Source: Eubacterium sp. (GTDB taxonomy: Bacteria > Bacillota > Clostridia > Lachnospirales > Lachnospiraceae). From it: DNA of 35,274 nucleotides. The stretch is taken from contig JAFRGW010000093.1 in assembly GCA_017433615.1 (NCBI GenBank), positions 1 through 35,274 on the forward strand, read 5' to 3'. The notes under the pieces are model-generated. The model was not told the DNA's origin and searched no databases. It saw nothing but the letters and a program-made list of their open reading frames with translations. The position numbers and the translations under genes are program-made. Positions 15,670-24,062 of this stretch are shown here, one piece after another (positions within the stretch are counted from its first letter, which is position 1; each line of letters opens with the position of its first letter).

Positions 15670-17025
15670 TCAGATCAGATTCATAACAAATATGAGTATG
15701 ATGATAAACGGCAGGACATATGTCATGTACGGCCGCATCCAGTTCCTGATCTTCATGCCGGTGCCCTGATTGGCCTCTGTCACGAAGTTGTCCCAGCCCC
15801 AGCCGATCCTGGTTACGCAGAACAGCAGGAAGGTGAGGCTGCCCAGCGGCAGCATCAGGTTGCTGACGATAAAGTCCTCGAGGTCGAGTACCTGTGAACC
15901 TGCGCCGAGCGGCTGGAAACCGCTCAGAAGATTGGAGCCGAGTGCACACGGCAGGGACAGCAGGATCATCAGCGGGATATTGATGAAGCAGGCCTTTTTC
16001 CGGCTCCAGCCGAATTCATCCATGCACATGCTGACGATGTTCTCGAAGACTGCCAGCACCGTGCTCAGTGCCGCAAATACCATAAACAGGAAGAACAGGC
16101 TTCCCCAGATTCTTCCGACTGCCAGATGGTTAAATACATTCGGCAGTGTGATGAAAAGGAGGCTCGGGCCGCTGTCGACGCTGACATTGTAGGCCGAGCA
16201 GGCCGGGAAAATAATCAGGCCGCTGCAGATTGCGACCAGTGTGTCCAGAATCGCGACGTTGATGCTCTCTCCGAACAGACTGCGGTCTTTCTCGATATAG
16301 CTTCCGAAGATCGCCATGGAGCCGATGCCGAGACTCAGTGTAAAGAAGGACTGCGTCATCGCGCCGAGAATGACCGTCGGGATGCCGACCGCTTTCATTC
16401 TGGCAAAATCGGGCTTCAGATAGAAGATCAGACCGGATTTTCCGCCTTCAATCGTGATACTGTGAACCGCCAGCACCAGCATCAGGGCAAGCAGCAGGAG
16501 CATCATCCATTTCGTGACCTTCTCCAGACCATTCTGCAGTCCGACGCTGAGGATCAGAAAACCGAGTACCACGACGATGATCATGCATCCGGCCATAGTC
16601 CCGGGCGATGCGAGCAGATCCGAGAAGAATCCGGCGATCTGATCGCTGTTCATCCCTTCATAGGCACCTGTCGCGCTTGCGTACAGATAGTACAGCATCC
16701 AGCCTGCCACGGTTGTGTAGAACATCATCAGCAGATAATTGCCGACAAGGCAGAGCTGCCCGTGAATGTGCCATTTGTGTCCCGGCTTCTCAAGTTCCTG
16801 ATACAGACGGATCGGACTTTTTGCCGCGGCGCGGCCGACGCTGAATTCCATCGTCATCACCGGCACACCCATAATGACCAGGAAAATCAGATAGAACAGC
16901 ACAAAAGCGCCGCCGCCGTACTCTCCTACCATATAAGGAAATTTCCAGACATTACCGATCCCGATTGCACATCCCGCACTCAGAAGAATAAATCCGAGCC
17001 GGGAGCCGAGTTTTTCTCTTTCCAT
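15670..17025 (-). CDS. Neurotransmitter:sodium symporter (NSS) family transporter
   Basis: A 451-residue LeuT-fold transporter with about 11-12 helices. The unwound first helix motif AGCAIGIGNVWKFPYMVGEYGGGAF is the classic NSS signature (quoted in parts: AGCAIGIGNVWKFPY, then GEYGGGAF), where backbone and side chains bind Na+ and the substrate. VPVMTMEFSVGRAA and the long segment around QSFFTLSLGIGSMAIFGSY are also typical. Such proteins import amino acids or amines with Na+. A GAGGG-type site precedes the ATG. It follows the unidentified membrane protein gene by 39 bases and precedes the NhaC-like antiporter, so a Na+-coupled uptake system with sodium export is a reasonable reading of the set. 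Confidence 0.92.
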   Translation of the reverse strand: MEREKLGSRLGFILLSAGCAIGIGNVWKFPYMVGEYGGGAFVLFYLIFLVIMGVPVMTMEFSVGRAAAKSPIRLYQELEKPGHKWHIHGQLCLVGNYLLMMFYTTVAGWMLYYLYASATGAYEGMNSDQIAGFFSDLLASPGTMAGCMIIVVVLGFLILSVGLQNGLEKVTKWMMLLLLALMLVLAVHSITIEGGKSGLIFYLKPDFARMKAVGIPTVILGAMTQSFFTLSLGIGSMAIFGSYIEKDRSLFGESINVAILDTLVAICSGLIIFPACSAYNVSVDSGPSLLFITLPNVFNHLAVGRIWGSLFFLFMVFAALSTVLAVFENIVSMCMDEFGWSRKKACFINIPLMILLSLPCALGSNLLSGFQPLGAGSQVLDLEDFIVSNLMLPLGSLTFLLFCVTRIGWGWDNFVTEANQGTGMKIRNWMRPYMTYVLPFIIILIFVMNLI

Positions 17026-17064
17026 GATGAACCACCCTCATACTTATGATTCATTAATATGCTG

Positions 17065-17766
17065 TCAGAATTCTGCCGGCGCCGGATCATTTCCTGCCAG
17101 CATTTTTCTGGCTTTTGCCAGAATCCGCAGATAAATAAGATACGCTGCGACGGTAATCACGCCTGCGGCGACCGCAATCACTGTAGCCGCGATTCCTGCT
17201 GCGCCCGCAGAAGGCTCCTTAACCGCAACGGCCAGAACCATCGTCAGAATCTCGACGAAAATCACAATGCCATAGACAACAGTGAGGAGACGGACCGTCT
17301 TCCGGCCAAATCTGCTCACTTCCTCATCGTCCAGCTGTTCCGCAAGCCGGACAATTCCGGTCACCACATTGTAATTAATCATATATTCGCAGAGGCTGCT
17401 GATGATCCCGGCAAATGCCGCCATAATCTCACTGGTACTCTGCGCGATGCTTCCGACCAGCGACGCGACAATTCCGATGATCAGCCAGATCATTGCCCGC
17501 TTAAAACTTTCTTCGTCTTTCGACGCATTGGATATGCCGGAAATATTCATAAAGAACGCAATCAGCGCCAGAATCGACGCGACACCGCCGACCGCCGCAA
17601 GCGCCAGAACACCCCCGCTGACTACAGCGGCATCTCCTGCCGCGATACTGTCCAGTGCGCCGCCGGCACCGATCAGGGCAATCACGAGAATGATACCGGA
17701 TATCATCGTCAGAATTTCAGCAGTAAAAATCTGAGAGATTCCCTTATAAGCATTTGGAAACTGCAT
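17065..17766 (-). CDS. Integral membrane protein, unknown function
   Basis: A 233-residue protein, MQFPNAYKGISQIFTAEIL at the start, with about six hydrophobic helices rich in Ala, Gly, Ile and Val and short polar loops (NASKDEESFKRA, AEQLDDEEVSRFGRK). A glycine/alanine-rich segment at about 34-60 resembles the low-complexity membrane proteins common in clostridia. The start at 17766 has AAGGAG at the right distance; the open frame extends to 18069 but the extra 101 codons lack a good start and overlap the divergent gene. It is the first gene upstream of the NSS symporter (39 bases) and may be a partner or merely co-transcribed. Family not recognised. Confidence 0.75.
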   Translation of the reverse strand: MQFPNAYKGISQIFTAEILTMISGIILVIALIGAGGALDSIAAGDAAVVSGGVLALAAVGGVASILALIAFFMNISGISNASKDEESFKRAMIWLIIGIVASLVGSIAQSTSEIMAAFAGIISSLCEYMINYNVVTGIVRLAEQLDDEEVSRFGRKTVRLLTVVYGIVIFVEILTMVLAVAVKEPSAGAAGIAATVIAVAAGVITVAAYLIYLRILAKARKMLAGNDPAPAEF

Positions 17767-17818
17767 ATGGACTCCTTCCTGAATGGCATTGCCGCCTGTA
17801 ATGGCAGCCGCAAGGCTT

Positions 17819-17824
17819 ATCATA
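17819..17824 (-). promoter_or_regulatory. Extended -10 promoter candidate for the membrane protein/NSS/antiporter set
   Basis: On the minus strand TGGTATGAT gives an extended -10, with TATGAT at 17824-17819, 53 bases before the start at 17766. No good -35 is visible at 17 bases. The 246-base divergent region 17767-18012 otherwise holds only the plus-strand promoter candidate. Confidence 0.4.
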
Positions 17825-17875
17825 CCATACTTACAGGCATTTATGCGCATTTCTTTCAAGAAAAAATCTGCTGCG

Positions 17876-17904
17876 TTGACTTCTTTTCCTTCGGCATGTA
17901 ATGT
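17876..17904 (+). promoter_or_regulatory. Promoter candidate for the pseudouridine synthase
   Basis: TTGACT (17876-17881) is followed after 17 bases by TAATGT (17899-17904). The -35 is near consensus and the -10 is imperfect. It lies 109 bases before the start at 18013. Confidence 0.4.
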
Positions 17905-18012
17905 AATAGCATCTTCCGGTATACATATCGAGGATTCTGGCCGCTGTATCAGCATACCCGCAAATCCTGCTGCAGCCGGATCGTCATACCTTAGAACCAA
18001 ATGGAGAGTCAC

Positions 18013-19128
18013 ATGATCCGAACATTTCAATATGAAATAACCGCATCCGACCTGCCTTCTACCGTCCATCAGTATCTGCGGCGTCAGGGCTATTCACGCC
18101 ATATTCTGGCATCTCTGAAGCCCCATCCGGATGCCGTGCTGCGAAATGGCGGACATGTGTGGTTTTCAGACAAACTGATAACAGGTGATACGCTGACGGT
18201 TACCGTCCGGGACGAGATTTCTTCTGTCAATATCGTGCCGGCACCGGTTCCCTTTTCCATTGTTTACGAAGATGAAGATCTGATGGTAATCAACAAGCCG
18301 GCGGGTGTCTCCATCCATCCGGCGATCAACCATCCGGCAGATACCCTCGCCAACGGGATCGCGCAGCTTTATCAGGACCGCGGGATCCCTTACGTATTCC
18401 GCTGCATTAACCGCCTGGACCGCGATACAACCGGGCTTCTGATTCTGGCAAATAATGTCCTCTCCGCTTCCCTTCTGGAACAGGCGCTGCAGCGCCGGGA
18501 AATCTCCCGGACGTATCTGGCTGCCGCAGAGGGCGCAGTGGAGCCGGAAGGCATCATCGATCTGCCGATCGGCCGGAAAGAAGCATCTCTGATTGAGCGC
18601 TGTGTCGATCCGGAACATGGCGACCGGGCTGTGACACATTTCCGGACACTGCAGGTGTTTTCCTCTGATCGCCTGTCTGCAGCATCCGTGACGAACACCG
18701 GCAGTCCTGAACCGATAAATCCCATGACATCCGCACACAGTACTGCACCTGCAAATTGGACCGAAGATGCCAATCATTCTAATAAGACGTACTCTCTCGT
18801 AGAGCTGCATCTGGAAACCGGACGCACACACCAGATCCGTGTCCACATGGCAGCCGCCGGACATCCACTGCTCGGGGATACCCTTTACAATCCGCGGTAT
18901 CAGACTGCCGGCCCGGATCAACACCGTTCAGCAGAAGACAGCCCGGCAACGGACAGTCATGCACAAAAACCAGCTGACTCCCGGTACGGTCATGTATTCC
19001 CGGATATCACCCGCCAGGCACTCCACGCCTGGAAGCTGGCTTTTATACATCCCATAACAAAAGAAGCGATGCAGTTTACTGCACCGCTTCCGGATGATTT
19101 TCAGAGCTTGTTAAATTTGTCTTGCTGA
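18013..19128 (+). CDS. RluA-family RNA pseudouridine synthase
   Basis: This enzyme isomerises uridine to pseudouridine in rRNA or tRNA. The 371 residues hold an S4-like N-terminal domain (about 10-65), then YEDEDLMVINKPAGVSIHP, and the catalytic motif INRLDRDTTGLLILAN with the nucleophilic Asp at 136, followed by LHLETGRTHQIRVHMAAAGHPLLGDTLY. The start at 18013 has GGAG six bases upstream; an ATG at 18001 lies before this site and is not preferred. Two polar insertions (about 220-255 and 296-335) rich in Ser, Thr, His and Gln make it longer than the usual 300 residues. The exact target (RluD-like or other) cannot be told. It converges on the NifX/FKBP fusion gene with 12 bases between stops. 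Confidence 0.9.
   Translation: MIRTFQYEITASDLPSTVHQYLRRQGYSRHILASLKPHPDAVLRNGGHVWFSDKLITGDTLTVTVRDEISSVNIVPAPVPFSIVYEDEDLMVINKPAGVSIHPAINHPADTLANGIAQLYQDRGIPYVFRCINRLDRDTTGLLILANNVLSASLLEQALQRREISRTYLAAAEGAVEPEGIIDLPIGRKEASLIERCVDPEHGDRAVTHFRTLQVFSSDRLSAASVTNTGSPEPINPMTSAHSTAPANWTEDANHSNKTYSLVELHLETGRTHQIRVHMAAAGHPLLGDTLYNPRYQTAGPDQHRSAEDSPATDSHAQKPADSRYGHVFPDITRQALHAWKLAFIHPITKEAMQFTAPLPDDFQSLLNLSC
19063..19090 (-). terminator. Terminator of the NifX/FKBP fusion gene inside the pseudouridine synthase coding end
   Basis: On the minus strand GAAGCG-G-TGCAG pairs with CTGCA-T-CGCTTC around a four-base loop, then TTTTGTTAT follows. It lies 51 bases past the minus-strand stop at 19141 and inside the last 22 codons of the convergent plus-strand gene, which it therefore overlaps. 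Confidence 0.7.
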
Positions 19129-19140
19129 GCAGCAAATAAA

Positions 19141-20034
19141 TCACTCCAGCACTTCCAGCAGCTCAATCACGAAATTCAGTGCCTTGCCTGCCATCTCGTG
19201 GTTGGCGTCAAATGTGATCTTCTCATCGTCCTTCTCTGTGACAACAACCGGGAAGGACTGTCCCATCATGTTTCTGAGGAAAATACGCTGTCCGACAGCC
19301 AGATCCTCGGAACCTGCCAGATCCTCGATCAGAAGTGTGATAATGTTGCCCGGATCCGGCATGCCATATGCCTCTTCCGGTTCGAGGCGAATCTCGACCT
19401 TCTGGCCCGGCTCCATATCGACAACTGCCTTATCAAATCCCGGGATCATCTGACCCGCGCCGCTCAGGAATTCCATCGGCTCGCCGCGGTCATAAGAGGA
19501 ATCAAACTGTGTACCGTCGTCAAACGTCCCTTTATAATGAACGCGGACCTTCTTACCGGCGTTCTTTCCTTCCAGAATGATGACCGGCTCACCGCCGCCG
19601 CAGCCGCCACAGCCACCGCAGCCACCGCCGCCGCAGCCACCTTCGCTGCTGCCGCATCCGCCGCAGCCTTCTTCGCCTTCGTCGTGATGTTCACCGTGGT
19701 GATGATCGCAGTTTACGCCGGCTGTATCCAGCTCGCCGCGCAGGAATGCCGCGACCGCCTCATCTGCGTCACCCTGTGCACCGGAAATCACTGCAATGCC
19801 CGCTGCATCAAGTGCACTCTGCATGCCGCCGCCGAGGCCGCCGCAGATCACAAGGACGACACCCTGTGATGCAAGCATGCCGGCCAGTGCCTCATGGCCG
19901 GTTCCGCCATTGCCGATCACTTCTGTAGAAAGAATATTTCCCTGCTCAATATCATACAGCTTGAAGTTCTCTGTTTTGCCGAAATGCTGAAAAACAGTTC
20001 CGTTGCTGTTATCATATGTTACTGCTACTTTCAT
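19141..20034 (-). CDS. NifX/NifB-C-like domain fused by a Cys/His/Gly linker to an SlyD-type FKBP prolyl isomerase
   Basis: Residues 1-105 (MKVAVTYDNSNGTVFQHFG, FKLYDIEQGNI, VVLVICGGLGGG) match the dinitrogenase FeMo-cofactor-binding fold that carries iron-sulfur or metal cofactors. Residues 106-148 are a metal-binding-like linker with seven Cys (109, 124, 127, 134, 139, 142, 145) and five His in HHHGEHH. Residues 150-297 are an FKBP peptidyl-prolyl isomerase (VRVHYKGTFDDGTQFDSS, GAGQMIPGFDKAVVDMEPGQ) with the inserted-flap domain of SlyD (EEAYGMPDPGNIITL, FDANHEMAGKALNF). SlyD proteins usually carry the metal-binding tail at the C-terminus; here the metal region sits between the domains. A metal-handling chaperone is likely. 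An AGGAG site and a good promoter lie upstream. The domain order is clear; the joint function is inferred. Confidence 0.88.
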   Translation of the reverse strand: MKVAVTYDNSNGTVFQHFGKTENFKLYDIEQGNILSTEVIGNGGTGHEALAGMLASQGVVLVICGGLGGGMQSALDAAGIAVISGAQGDADEAVAAFLRGELDTAGVNCDHHHGEHHDEGEEGCGGCGSSEGGCGGGGCGGCGGCGGGEPVIILEGKNAGKKVRVHYKGTFDDGTQFDSSYDRGEPMEFLSGAGQMIPGFDKAVVDMEPGQKVEIRLEPEEAYGMPDPGNIITLLIEDLAGSEDLAVGQRIFLRNMMGQSFPVVVTEKDDEKITFDANHEMAGKALNFVIELLEVLE

Positions 20035-20078
20035 GTCCTGACTCCTGTCTGCTTAATATAATGCGCACTGCGTCCGAT

Positions 20079-20108
20079 ATTATAACACAGATGCTGACAC
20101 TGCCGCAA
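20079..20108 (-). promoter_or_regulatory. Promoter of the NifX/FKBP fusion gene
   Basis: On the minus strand TTGCGG (20108-20103) and a perfect TATAAT (20084-20079) are 18 bases apart, 45 bases before the start codon at 20034. Confidence 0.65.
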
Positions 20109-20114
20109 CAGGCG

Positions 20115-21332
20115 TTACGTGCTTCGGATACATGAATACATAAGTGCTGTGAGAATCATCCCGATCCCGCCCATAAGATACAGCAGTGTAAAATTGTTTC
20201 CTGCAATCGGTGCAATTACAAATGAAGGAACGATGACCGCCCCGGCCAGCTGCATCGTTCCGACGATTCCGCCTGCTGTACCTGCATATAGCTGTCCGAT
20301 TTCAGGGAATTTTACCGGCATCATCATAACCGGCGGGATAATGCCTCCGAGACAGACACCCGTCACAAAGAATGCTGCTGTCAGCAAAAATGTGTTTCCG
20401 ATATGCCAGGACTCTGCAACACCTGCCGCACCAAGTATCGCAAAGGCTATGATTACCGGTTTCTGGCATCCCGTCCGCTGAATGACTGCAGGAACGACAA
20501 AGCATCCGATCAGATTTCCGATGGTGATAAACGCCGAGATATTGCCTGCTGTAACAGCATCGACTCCTTTTGCAGCCAGCGCTGTCGGGGCAAATGAATT
20601 ATAGAGAACGTTGATGGCCATCAGAAAAAACATGGTCAGCGCTGCAAACCAGACATTTCGGCTGCGCAATGTCACAGCAAGTGACTGTTTCATGCCCGGA
20701 GCCTCCACGGGTATAGAACCGGGTTTCATTTTCTGCACAAAATCAGATCCCGCGGTCCTGTCAGGCGGGTCTTTCATCAGCGCAAACCAGATCACGGCGG
20801 CTATTATCTGCAAAACTGCCCCGGCTGTAAAAGCCTCCCGGATTCCTGCAAATCGTGCAGTTGTAAACATCGCAATGGTCATTCCGATATTAGCGCCCGC
20901 AACCACAATTCCCATTTTGCTGTTGACCTGCTCCGCCGGATAATAACCAATCAGGATCTTGCCCGCGCCTGCATTGATAAACATGGCCGCAAATCCCGTT
21001 AACACAGTTGCCGCCATCAATGCCGGATAAGTCTGTGCTCCGATTCGCAGAATGCATCCCGCAGAGGCAATCAGCATACCGGCTCCGATCACTTTTTTCG
21101 GCCCGATTTTATCCATCAGCACCCCGCCCGGAACACTCAGGAAAATCGCCGGAATCATCGATGCCGTAAAGAGTGCGGAGAACTGACTGGTCCGCAGCGA
21201 AAACTGTTCCATAATCGCAGGCCCAAGCGGAGAAACCTGATATTGAATATAGTTTGGCACCAGATAACTGAATGTCAGCAAAATCAATATAATCACCGCT
21301 GTTCCGGATGGATTCCCAATATTCTTTTTCAC
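20115..21332 (-). CDS. Major facilitator superfamily transporter
   Basis: A 405-residue protein with 12 predicted helices. The loop between helices 2 and 3 reads GGVLMDKIGPKKVIGAG, the MFS motif A form (GxLxDrxGrrxx), and FTASMIPAIFLSVPG precedes it. The central loop (DPPDRTAGSDFVQKMKPGS) splits two six-helix halves. The start is GTG at 21332, with GAGGAG 9 bases upstream. Substrate is unknown; the general look is of the anion/organic-acid or drug-exporter branches rather than GPH. It lies 182 bases downstream of the catabolic operon on the same strand, separated by a strong hairpin, so it may be transcribed partly by read-through. Confidence 0.88.
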   Translation of the reverse strand: MKKNIGNPSGTAVIILILLTFSYLVPNYIQYQVSPLGPAIMEQFSLRTSQFSALFTASMIPAIFLSVPGGVLMDKIGPKKVIGAGMLIASAGCILRIGAQTYPALMAATVLTGFAAMFINAGAGKILIGYYPAEQVNSKMGIVVAGANIGMTIAMFTTARFAGIREAFTAGAVLQIIAAVIWFALMKDPPDRTAGSDFVQKMKPGSIPVEAPGMKQSLAVTLRSRNVWFAALTMFFLMAINVLYNSFAPTALAAKGVDAVTAGNISAFITIGNLIGCFVVPAVIQRTGCQKPVIIAFAILGAAGVAESWHIGNTFLLTAAFFVTGVCLGGIIPPVMMMPVKFPEIGQLYAGTAGGIVGTMQLAGAVIVPSFVIAPIAGNNFTLLYLMGGIGMILTALMYSCIRST

Positions 21333-21402
21333 AATACAATTCTCCTCTGCGATTCAAAATAAAACAGACGCATTTTATGGCAGGCAGATTTCCAAACTTG
21401 CC

Positions 21403-21438
21403 GGGGGCCAGGAGGTACCTTAAGTACTCCTGACCCCC
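21403..21438. terminator. Strong hairpin between the GPH symporter and the MFS gene
   Basis: GGGGGxCAGGAG and CTCCTGxCCCCC arms (one mismatch, one bulged base, a TAC/GTA extension) form a stable stem. It lies 76 bases past the GPH symporter stop. On the minus strand no T-run follows, so it may be a factor-dependent end, an mRNA-stabilising 3' structure or an attenuating stem before the MFS gene rather than a classical terminator. Confidence 0.5.
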
Positions 21439-21514
21439 GCTGCAGTTTTCATCTTATCTGTTTATGGACTTTACAGGATGATCCGGTCTGCCGGCCGTCC
21501 GGCAAAACCTGTCT

Positions 21515-22894
21515 TTATTCTGCGCTGCCTTTTTTCTGTGCGATTTCTGCCACAATACCGTCAAAGGTCTTGTAGTCCAGCTTGTAGAACATGAATGTGA
21601 TACCCATGATCACGCAGATGATTCCCGGAATCAGGAACATCAGGTAAGTAACGCCGTTCTGAACTGCTGCAGTCTGTGTCGGCAGATCCGGGTTGTACTG
21701 CAGGACGGAGAGCAGTGCTGCAACGCCTGCTGTACTGAGCGCCATACCGACCTTCTGGAAGAAGGAGGCATACGCTGCGAGGAAGCTCTCATTTCTGTAA
21801 CCATTCTGCCACTCGCCGTATTCGACGACGTCCGGAAGCATACCGTATGCGGCAGCTGCCTGCGTGCCGTTAAAGAAACCTGTGATGATTGAAAGCGGCC
21901 AGAAGATAACCGGATTATGAACCGGACTGATAAAGGTGCAAACGATCAGCAGGATGCCGAATATGATTGCCGAATATCCGTAGTTCTTACCTTTGTTCTT
22001 AAAATAGTTGGAAATATACGGGGACAGGAAGGATCCGAAAAGGAACGGAATATTGAGGGCCATTACATAGGTAGCCATCATCTTGTCCTGTCCGACGACA
22101 TATTTGAAATAATAAGCATAAGCCGCATTTCTTCCATAGTTTGTAACACCGACCAGGAAGAAAGAAAGCAGGATCAGACGGTACGGTTTATTCTTAAATG
22201 CGTCTTTTGCCTGTGTCAGGAAACTTTTCTTGACATCTGAAGGCGGCGGCGCGACTACTTCCTTCGTACCAAAGAAACAGATCGCAAAACACGGCCATCC
22301 GATCAGTACGGTCATAACAAATGCAGTCATGACATACCCGCGGGCATCATTTCCGTTTCCGAATACCGGAACGAAGTAGTTAATAATATAAGTAACAATG
22401 ATTGCTGTCAGGAAAGAGAAAGTCATACGGAATCCGCCGAGAGAACCTCTTTCCTTCGGATCCTGTGTCAGGGTTGCTGCAAGCGCGGTGTACGGAATAT
22501 TAACACCGGTATAAAAGAATACCAGGAATCCATATGTGACATACATGTATGCCAGCTTTGCGCCGCTGGACCAGTCCGGATGTGCCCAGAATGTCAGAAC
22601 CGTGAAAATTGCCATCGGCACTGCCATAAACAGCCACGGACGATAACGTCCCCATTTCGTTCTGGTTCTGTCAGACATAATTCCGATCATCGGATCGTTG
22701 ATCGCGTCCCAGAGACGGCTGATCAGCATCAGCACGGAGACAGAAGCTGCTGAAATTTTGAACACGTCTGTGTAGAAAATCATCAGGAATGAACTGGTCA
22801 GCGCCCAGCTGAAGTTACATCCCATGTCGCCAAATGCAAAGGCAATCTTGCGCCATGGTCCGAGTTTAATATACGTTGACTGATTGTTGTTCAT
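21515..22894 (-). CDS. Glycoside-pentoside-hexuronide (GPH):cation symporter
   Basis: A 459-residue, 12-helix carrier. The family signature is clear: ISRLWDAINDPMIGIMSDRTRTKWGRYRPWL (read as DAINDPMIG, then DRTRTKWGRYRPWL), with the cation-site Asp residues in the second helix, and IPYTALAATLTQDPKERGSL. Relatives (MelB, XynB/XylP, UidB, YicJ) import disaccharides, xylosides or glucuronides with H+ or Na+. AAGGGGG precedes the ATG. It is the last gene of the catabolic operon, 21 bases after the polyol dehydrogenase, and is the presumed uptake system for the substrate of this locus. The substrate itself is not readable. Confidence 0.92.
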   Translation of the reverse strand: MNNNQSTYIKLGPWRKIAFAFGDMGCNFSWALTSSFLMIFYTDVFKISAASVSVLMLISRLWDAINDPMIGIMSDRTRTKWGRYRPWLFMAVPMAIFTVLTFWAHPDWSSGAKLAYMYVTYGFLVFFYTGVNIPYTALAATLTQDPKERGSLGGFRMTFSFLTAIIVTYIINYFVPVFGNGNDARGYVMTAFVMTVLIGWPCFAICFFGTKEVVAPPPSDVKKSFLTQAKDAFKNKPYRLILLSFFLVGVTNYGRNAAYAYYFKYVVGQDKMMATYVMALNIPFLFGSFLSPYISNYFKNKGKNYGYSAIIFGILLIVCTFISPVHNPVIFWPLSIITGFFNGTQAAAAYGMLPDVVEYGEWQNGYRNESFLAAYASFFQKVGMALSTAGVAALLSVLQYNPDLPTQTAAVQNGVTYLMFLIPGIICVIMGITFMFYKLDYKTFDGIVAEIAQKKGSAE

Positions 22895-22915
22895 AGTACC
22901 CCCTTCATTTACCTG

Positions 22916-23944
22916 TTATGCAAATTTAAACATTACCTTGGCAGCTTTTCCGCTCATCATAGTATCGAATGCTTCCTGGAACTGCTCCGGTTCGAAAATT
23001 GCCTTTACATAGTCGTCCAGATCCAGTTTATCGAAGAATGCGACGGAACGCGGGAACATATACGGTGACTGGAATACGGTCTGCAGGGTAATTTCTCTCT
23101 CCCACATATCCAGCAGATCTACTTCGAATTTATAATCCCCGTAAATTGCAAACAGCTCAACCATCGCGCCTCTGGATGCGATCTTGTATGCCGGAAGAAC
23201 CGCATGCCGGGAACCGGATGTCTCGATAACGACATCATAGCCGAGGTTTTCTGTGATCTCTGCTGCTCTTGCGATCGTATCCTCAGACATCGGATCAATC
23301 GTATAATCCGCGCCGAGGCGCATTGCCATTTCACGCTTCTCAGCGACCGGCTCAATCATTGTCAGCTTTGTTGCGCCGGAGAGACGCGCCATCTGCAGGA
23401 ACAGGAGGCCTACGCCGCCGCCGCCGGAAATCGCGACTTTATCGCCCGGACGGATCTTTGCGAGATCGATGCCGTGCAGTACCACGCTGATCGGCTCAAT
23501 GATGCAGGCTTTTGCGAGATCGACATCGTCTTTCAGCTTAAAGACCTGCTGCTGATCCAGTACCAGATATTCCGTCATTGCAGAATCCTGCGTCTTCATA
23601 TTCAGGCAGAAGTTTTCCTGGCCGTTCCGGCAGAAATAGCAGCTTCCGCAGTGCTGGTTATAGTAAAATGTAACCTTGTCGCCTACCTTAAAGCCTTTTG
23701 CATTTTCACCTTCAGCGACTTCGACGATTTCGCCGGAAGCCTCATGACCGATGACAATCGGCTGACCCGGCTTAAAGCCGAGTTCCTGGAAGTGTCCGTC
23801 CGCTTCGCCTTTAACCGTGTGGATATCAGATCCGCAGATCGACGCATAGTGAACTTTCACCTTTACCTGGCCTTCGCTGGTAATCTGCGGTTCCGGAATA
23901 TCAATCAGCTTGATCCCTGGCATTGTGTAAGCAATCGCTTTCAT
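22916..23944 (-). CDS. Zinc-dependent medium-chain alcohol/polyol dehydrogenase
   Basis: A 342-residue NAD(P)-dependent dehydrogenase of the sorbitol/threonine/butanediol dehydrogenase type, oxidising a secondary alcohol to a ketone or the reverse. Catalytic zinc ligands are visible in ICGSDIH, IGHEASG and the Glu of IEPISVVLHG. The structural zinc lobe CGSCYFCRNGQENFC is complete with four Cys. The Rossmann turn is SGGGGVGLL, and the acidic residue at the end of the second strand (TMIEP) suggests NAD. AGGAGG lies 10 bases before the ATG. It sits between an oxidoreductase gene (118-base gap) and the GPH symporter gene. A polyol-to-ketose step is likely, the exact substrate unknown. Confidence 0.92.
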   Translation of the reverse strand: MKAIAYTMPGIKLIDIPEPQITSEGQVKVKVHYASICGSDIHTVKGEADGHFQELGFKPGQPIVIGHEASGEIVEVAEGENAKGFKVGDKVTFYYNQHCGSCYFCRNGQENFCLNMKTQDSAMTEYLVLDQQQVFKLKDDVDLAKACIIEPISVVLHGIDLAKIRPGDKVAISGGGGVGLLFLQMARLSGATKLTMIEPVAEKREMAMRLGADYTIDPMSEDTIARAAEITENLGYDVVIETSGSRHAVLPAYKIASRGAMVELFAIYGDYKFEVDLLDMWEREITLQTVFQSPYMFPRSVAFFDKLDLDDYVKAIFEPEQFQEAFDTMMSGKAAKVMFKFA

Positions 23945-24062
23945 AACAAAACTACCTCCTCTTCCTGGTTGTTATTTATTTTTATGGGAATCTGCTTCCC
24001 ACAGCTTCCAATCCGGTATTGTTTATAATAGTTATTGTTCAGAACGCCCCGCTGCCGTTCTT

